Assembly (NCBI GenBank): GCA_018057635.1
Contig: JAGPDJ010000015.1
Location: 1-16,787, forward strand
Direction: 5' to 3'
Source of the DNA: Ferruginibacter sp.
GTDB lineage: Bacteria > Bacteroidota > Bacteroidia > Chitinophagales > Chitinophagaceae
Length of the DNA stretch: 16,787 nt
The notes under the pieces are model-generated. The model had not been told where the DNA came from, made no database searches, and saw only the letters and a list, made by a program, of their open reading frames with translations. Positions 15,265 through 16,787 of this stretch are shown here, piece by piece. Each line of letters opens with the position of its first letter. Position 1 is the stretch's first letter. Position numbers and translations under genes: made by a program.

Positions 15265-15287
15265 CAATTGTAAGAACATAACAATTG
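15265..15287 (-). terminator. Weak hairpin after the Cys/His-rich gene
   Basis: CAATTGT (15265-15271) and ACAATTG (15281-15287) form a 7-base stem with a nine-base loop, starting three bases after the stop of the gene at 15291. On the minus strand it is followed by ATAGAATTTT. The stem is AT-rich, so this is a weak terminator candidate only. Confidence 0.3.
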
Positions 15288-15290
15288 AAA

Positions 15291-15653
15291 TTATGGTTTT
15301 GCGCCTTTACCATCTGGAGTGTCTATGAGTTTAAAATAAGTCACTTTAAAGCGTTCATCAATCAATTCTCCCTGTACTTCTGCCTTCCTGATTGAATTGC
15401 AAAATCCCTGTTTTGCATGTGCATCTCCATGATCATTAATATGAGTTCCGTCAACAAAATAGGCTTTCCCTTTAATTCTTACAGCCAGGTCGCAACCATC
15501 ACCTTCCAAATTAAATTTGCATTCACCACAGGAAGTTTCAACTATTTGGATTTTCTTTTTCGGGTCTGGCTTGGAAACATCATTATTTTTAGCCTGGCTG
15601 AAAACCTGCAATGAGGCGAAACAGATCAACATTAAAACATAAATTTTTTTCAT
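15291..15653 (-). CDS. Small secreted Cys/His-rich protein, possibly DUF6370
   Basis: This is a 120-residue exported protein with a signal peptide at about 1-20 (ending LQVFSQ) and a mature part of about 100 residues. The core has four cysteines, C42 and C45 in SCGEC, C54 in GDGCDLAV and C85 in GFCNSIRK, and histidines 71, 75 and 79 in GTHINDHGDAHA. The set would suit a metal site or two disulfides; the regular CxxC and H-x3-H-x3-H spacing favours metal binding (inference). The pattern, including KAYFVDG and KAEVQGE, matches a small Bacteroidota family I recall as DUF6370; I could not verify the name, and no function is known to me. A lysine-rich linker (22-35) follows the signal. It appears to be monocistronic. 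Confidence 0.78.
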   Translation of the reverse strand: MKKIYVLMLICFASLQVFSQAKNNDVSKPDPKKKIQIVETSCGECKFNLEGDGCDLAVRIKGKAYFVDGTHINDHGDAHAKQGFCNSIRKAEVQGELIDERFKVTYFKLIDTPDGKGAKP

Positions 15654-15805
15654 AAATAAGTTTTTAGAAAATTATAAAAGAAACCAATTAACTACTCCTT
15701 AGAGCGTTTCCCCGGATAAAGTTGCAGGAATATATTTAACCCTATTATGATTTTAAACACAAAAAAAAGAAACCCGGAAATTATTTTACTTTATTAACTG
15801 GTTAA

Positions 15806-16787
15806 TTACAATCTTTCTTTAAAGTCTAAACCATTTTTCCTCAATGTATCTTTTGCTATATCATATCCTGCATCAGCATGCCTGATAACACCCATACCAG
15901 GGTCATTCCTGAGAACCCGGCTAAGCCTGGCTTCTGCATCAGTTGTGCCGTCTGCAACAATTACCATACCGGCGTGGATGCTATACCCCATTCCAACGCC
16001 ACCTCCATGGTGTAAAGAAACCCAACTGGCGCCACCGGCAGTATTTACCAGTGCATTAAGTATAGGCCAGTCGGCTACAGCATCACTACCGTCAAGCATG
16101 GCTTCTGTTTCGCGGTTCGGGCTTGCAACAGACCCTGTATCTAAGTGATCGCGGCCAATAACAATAGGCGCTTTTACTTTTCCTGTTCTTACCAGTTCAT
16201 TAAATGCGAGTCCTGCTTTTTCACGTTCACCCTGCCCCAGCCAGCAAATGCGTGCAGGCAAACCCTGGAAGGCAATTTTTTCCTTTGCCATTTGCATCCA
16301 GCGCAACATACCGGTATTTTCGGGGAACATTGCCATTATAAGTTCATCTGTAACAGCAATATCTGCAGGATCGCCGCTTAATGCAGCCCACCTGAAAGGA
16401 CCTTTCCCTTCACAAAATAAGGGTCGAATGTAGGCAGGTACAAAACCGGGAAAATCAAAACAACGGTCCCGTTTAAAAATTGTCTGTCCTTCCGGTATAT
16501 GTTCAGTACGTTTTTCATATTCCTGTGCACGTGCACGGATATTATTACCATAATCGAAAGTGATGGCACCTTTATCCATCAGTTGTAACATCAGTTGCAC
16601 ATGCAAATGCATACTTTCATAACTGAGTTCGGTATAATGATCAGGATTTTTTTCACGCAATACATTGGCTTCTTCATTACTGAGTGTATGTGGAATATAT
16701 CCTATCAAAGGGTCATGTGCACTTGTCTGATCGGTCAATGTATCCGGAATAATATCCCTTTGAATAAGCCTGTCTAACAAATGTATT
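15806..16787 (-). CDS. hutU: Urocanate hydratase, C-terminal part, N-terminus cut by window edge
   Basis: Urocanase converts urocanate to imidazolonepropionate, the second step of histidine breakdown, using tightly bound NAD+ in the cytoplasm. About 326 C-terminal residues lie in the window; the frame is open through the right edge, so the true start is outside and the TTG at 16778-16780 is internal. Landmarks include [15 protein letters not shown] [30 protein letters not shown], and [10 protein letters not shown] with the cysteine equivalent to the conserved Cys410 of the Pseudomonas enzyme. Further on are [37 protein letters not shown] and [10 protein letters not shown]. All expected residues of this half are present. 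Other hut genes may lie beyond the right edge. No good terminator follows: only an AT-rich short hairpin near 15794-15807. Confidence 0.96.
   Translation of the reverse strand, partial: IHLLDRLIQRDIIPDTLTDQTSAHDPLIGYIPHTLSNEEANVLREKNPDHYTELSYESMHLHVQLMLQLMDKGAITFDYGNNIRARAQEYEKRTEHIPEGQTIFKRDRCFDFPGFVPAYIRPLFCEGKGPFRWAALSGDPADIAVTDELIMAMFPENTGMLRWMQMAKEKIAFQGLPARICWLGQGEREKAGLAFNELVRTGKVKAPIVIGRDHLDTGSVASPNRETEAMLDGSDAVADWPILNALVNTAGGASWVSLHHGGGVGMGYSIHAGMVIVADGTTDAEARLSRVLRNDPGMGVIRHADAGYDIAKDTLRKNGLDFKERL

Noticed and set aside
16595..16777. A plus-strand frame within hutU
   Set aside because: It is antisense to conserved urocanase sequence.
16778..16780. TTG as a start codon for a short hutU
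   Set aside because: The frame continues through the window edge, and homology begins well upstream of this point in urocanases.
667..16787. A linked histidine-to-formate-to-folate route made of hutU and fhs
   Set aside because: The genes are more than 13 kb apart with many unrelated genes between, and no formimino-transfer gene is in the window.

Overview
The window looks like a chromosomal segment from a member of the Bacteroidota, most likely the Chitinophagaceae or a close relative (inference). The DNA is AT-rich. Several products belong to families that are typical of that phylum: a DUF2911 protein, a WG-repeat protein, a DoxX-like protein, a small separate biotin carrier and a secreted M28 peptidase. 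Start codons are not preceded by clear Shine-Dalgarno sequences. At least one gene has a textbook Bacteroidota -7 promoter box (TACCTTTG). Seventeen protein genes are supported, two of them cut by the window edges. Fourteen are on the minus strand; only the WG-repeat, DoxX-like and PhnA genes are on the plus strand. I saw no rRNA, tRNA, CRISPR array, transposase, integrase or phage gene.

Layout, left to right. Positions 1-4028 hold three minus-strand genes: a biotin carboxyl carrier protein cut at its C-terminus, formate-tetrahydrofolate ligase (fhs), and a secreted M28 zinc peptidase. Positions 4253-6790 are a looser accessory stretch: a secreted WG-repeat protein, a two-helix membrane protein, an unrecognised soluble protein and a DoxX-like membrane protein. 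Between the two small minus-strand genes of this stretch lie a strong intrinsic terminator and, next to it, a palindromic element of about 126 bp that resembles a MITE or REP repeat. Positions 6902-9344 carry an L,D-transpeptidase lipoprotein and, divergent from it, a PhnA/YjdM-type zinc-ribbon protein.

Positions 9356-12499 carry a lipid-kinase-like gene preceded by a YiiX-type papain-like hydrolase gene (likely one operon), then GMP reductase (guaC). Positions 12778-13790 hold a probable operon of a four-helix membrane protein and an SRPBCC/AHSA1 protein, closed by a hairpin. Positions 13890-16787 hold a secreted DUF2911-TPR protein, a small secreted Cys/His-rich protein, and the C-terminal part of urocanate hydratase (hutU), cut by the right edge.

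Functionally this is mostly ordinary metabolism (one-carbon, purine salvage, histidine breakdown, biotin-dependent carboxylation) plus envelope functions (peptidoglycan cross-linking, secreted peptidase, small membrane proteins). No obvious defence, secretion or biosynthetic system is present. The best leads are the YiiX-like/lipid-kinase pair, the SRPBCC/membrane-protein pair, the palindromic repeat at 5347-5472, and three small proteins without a known job.
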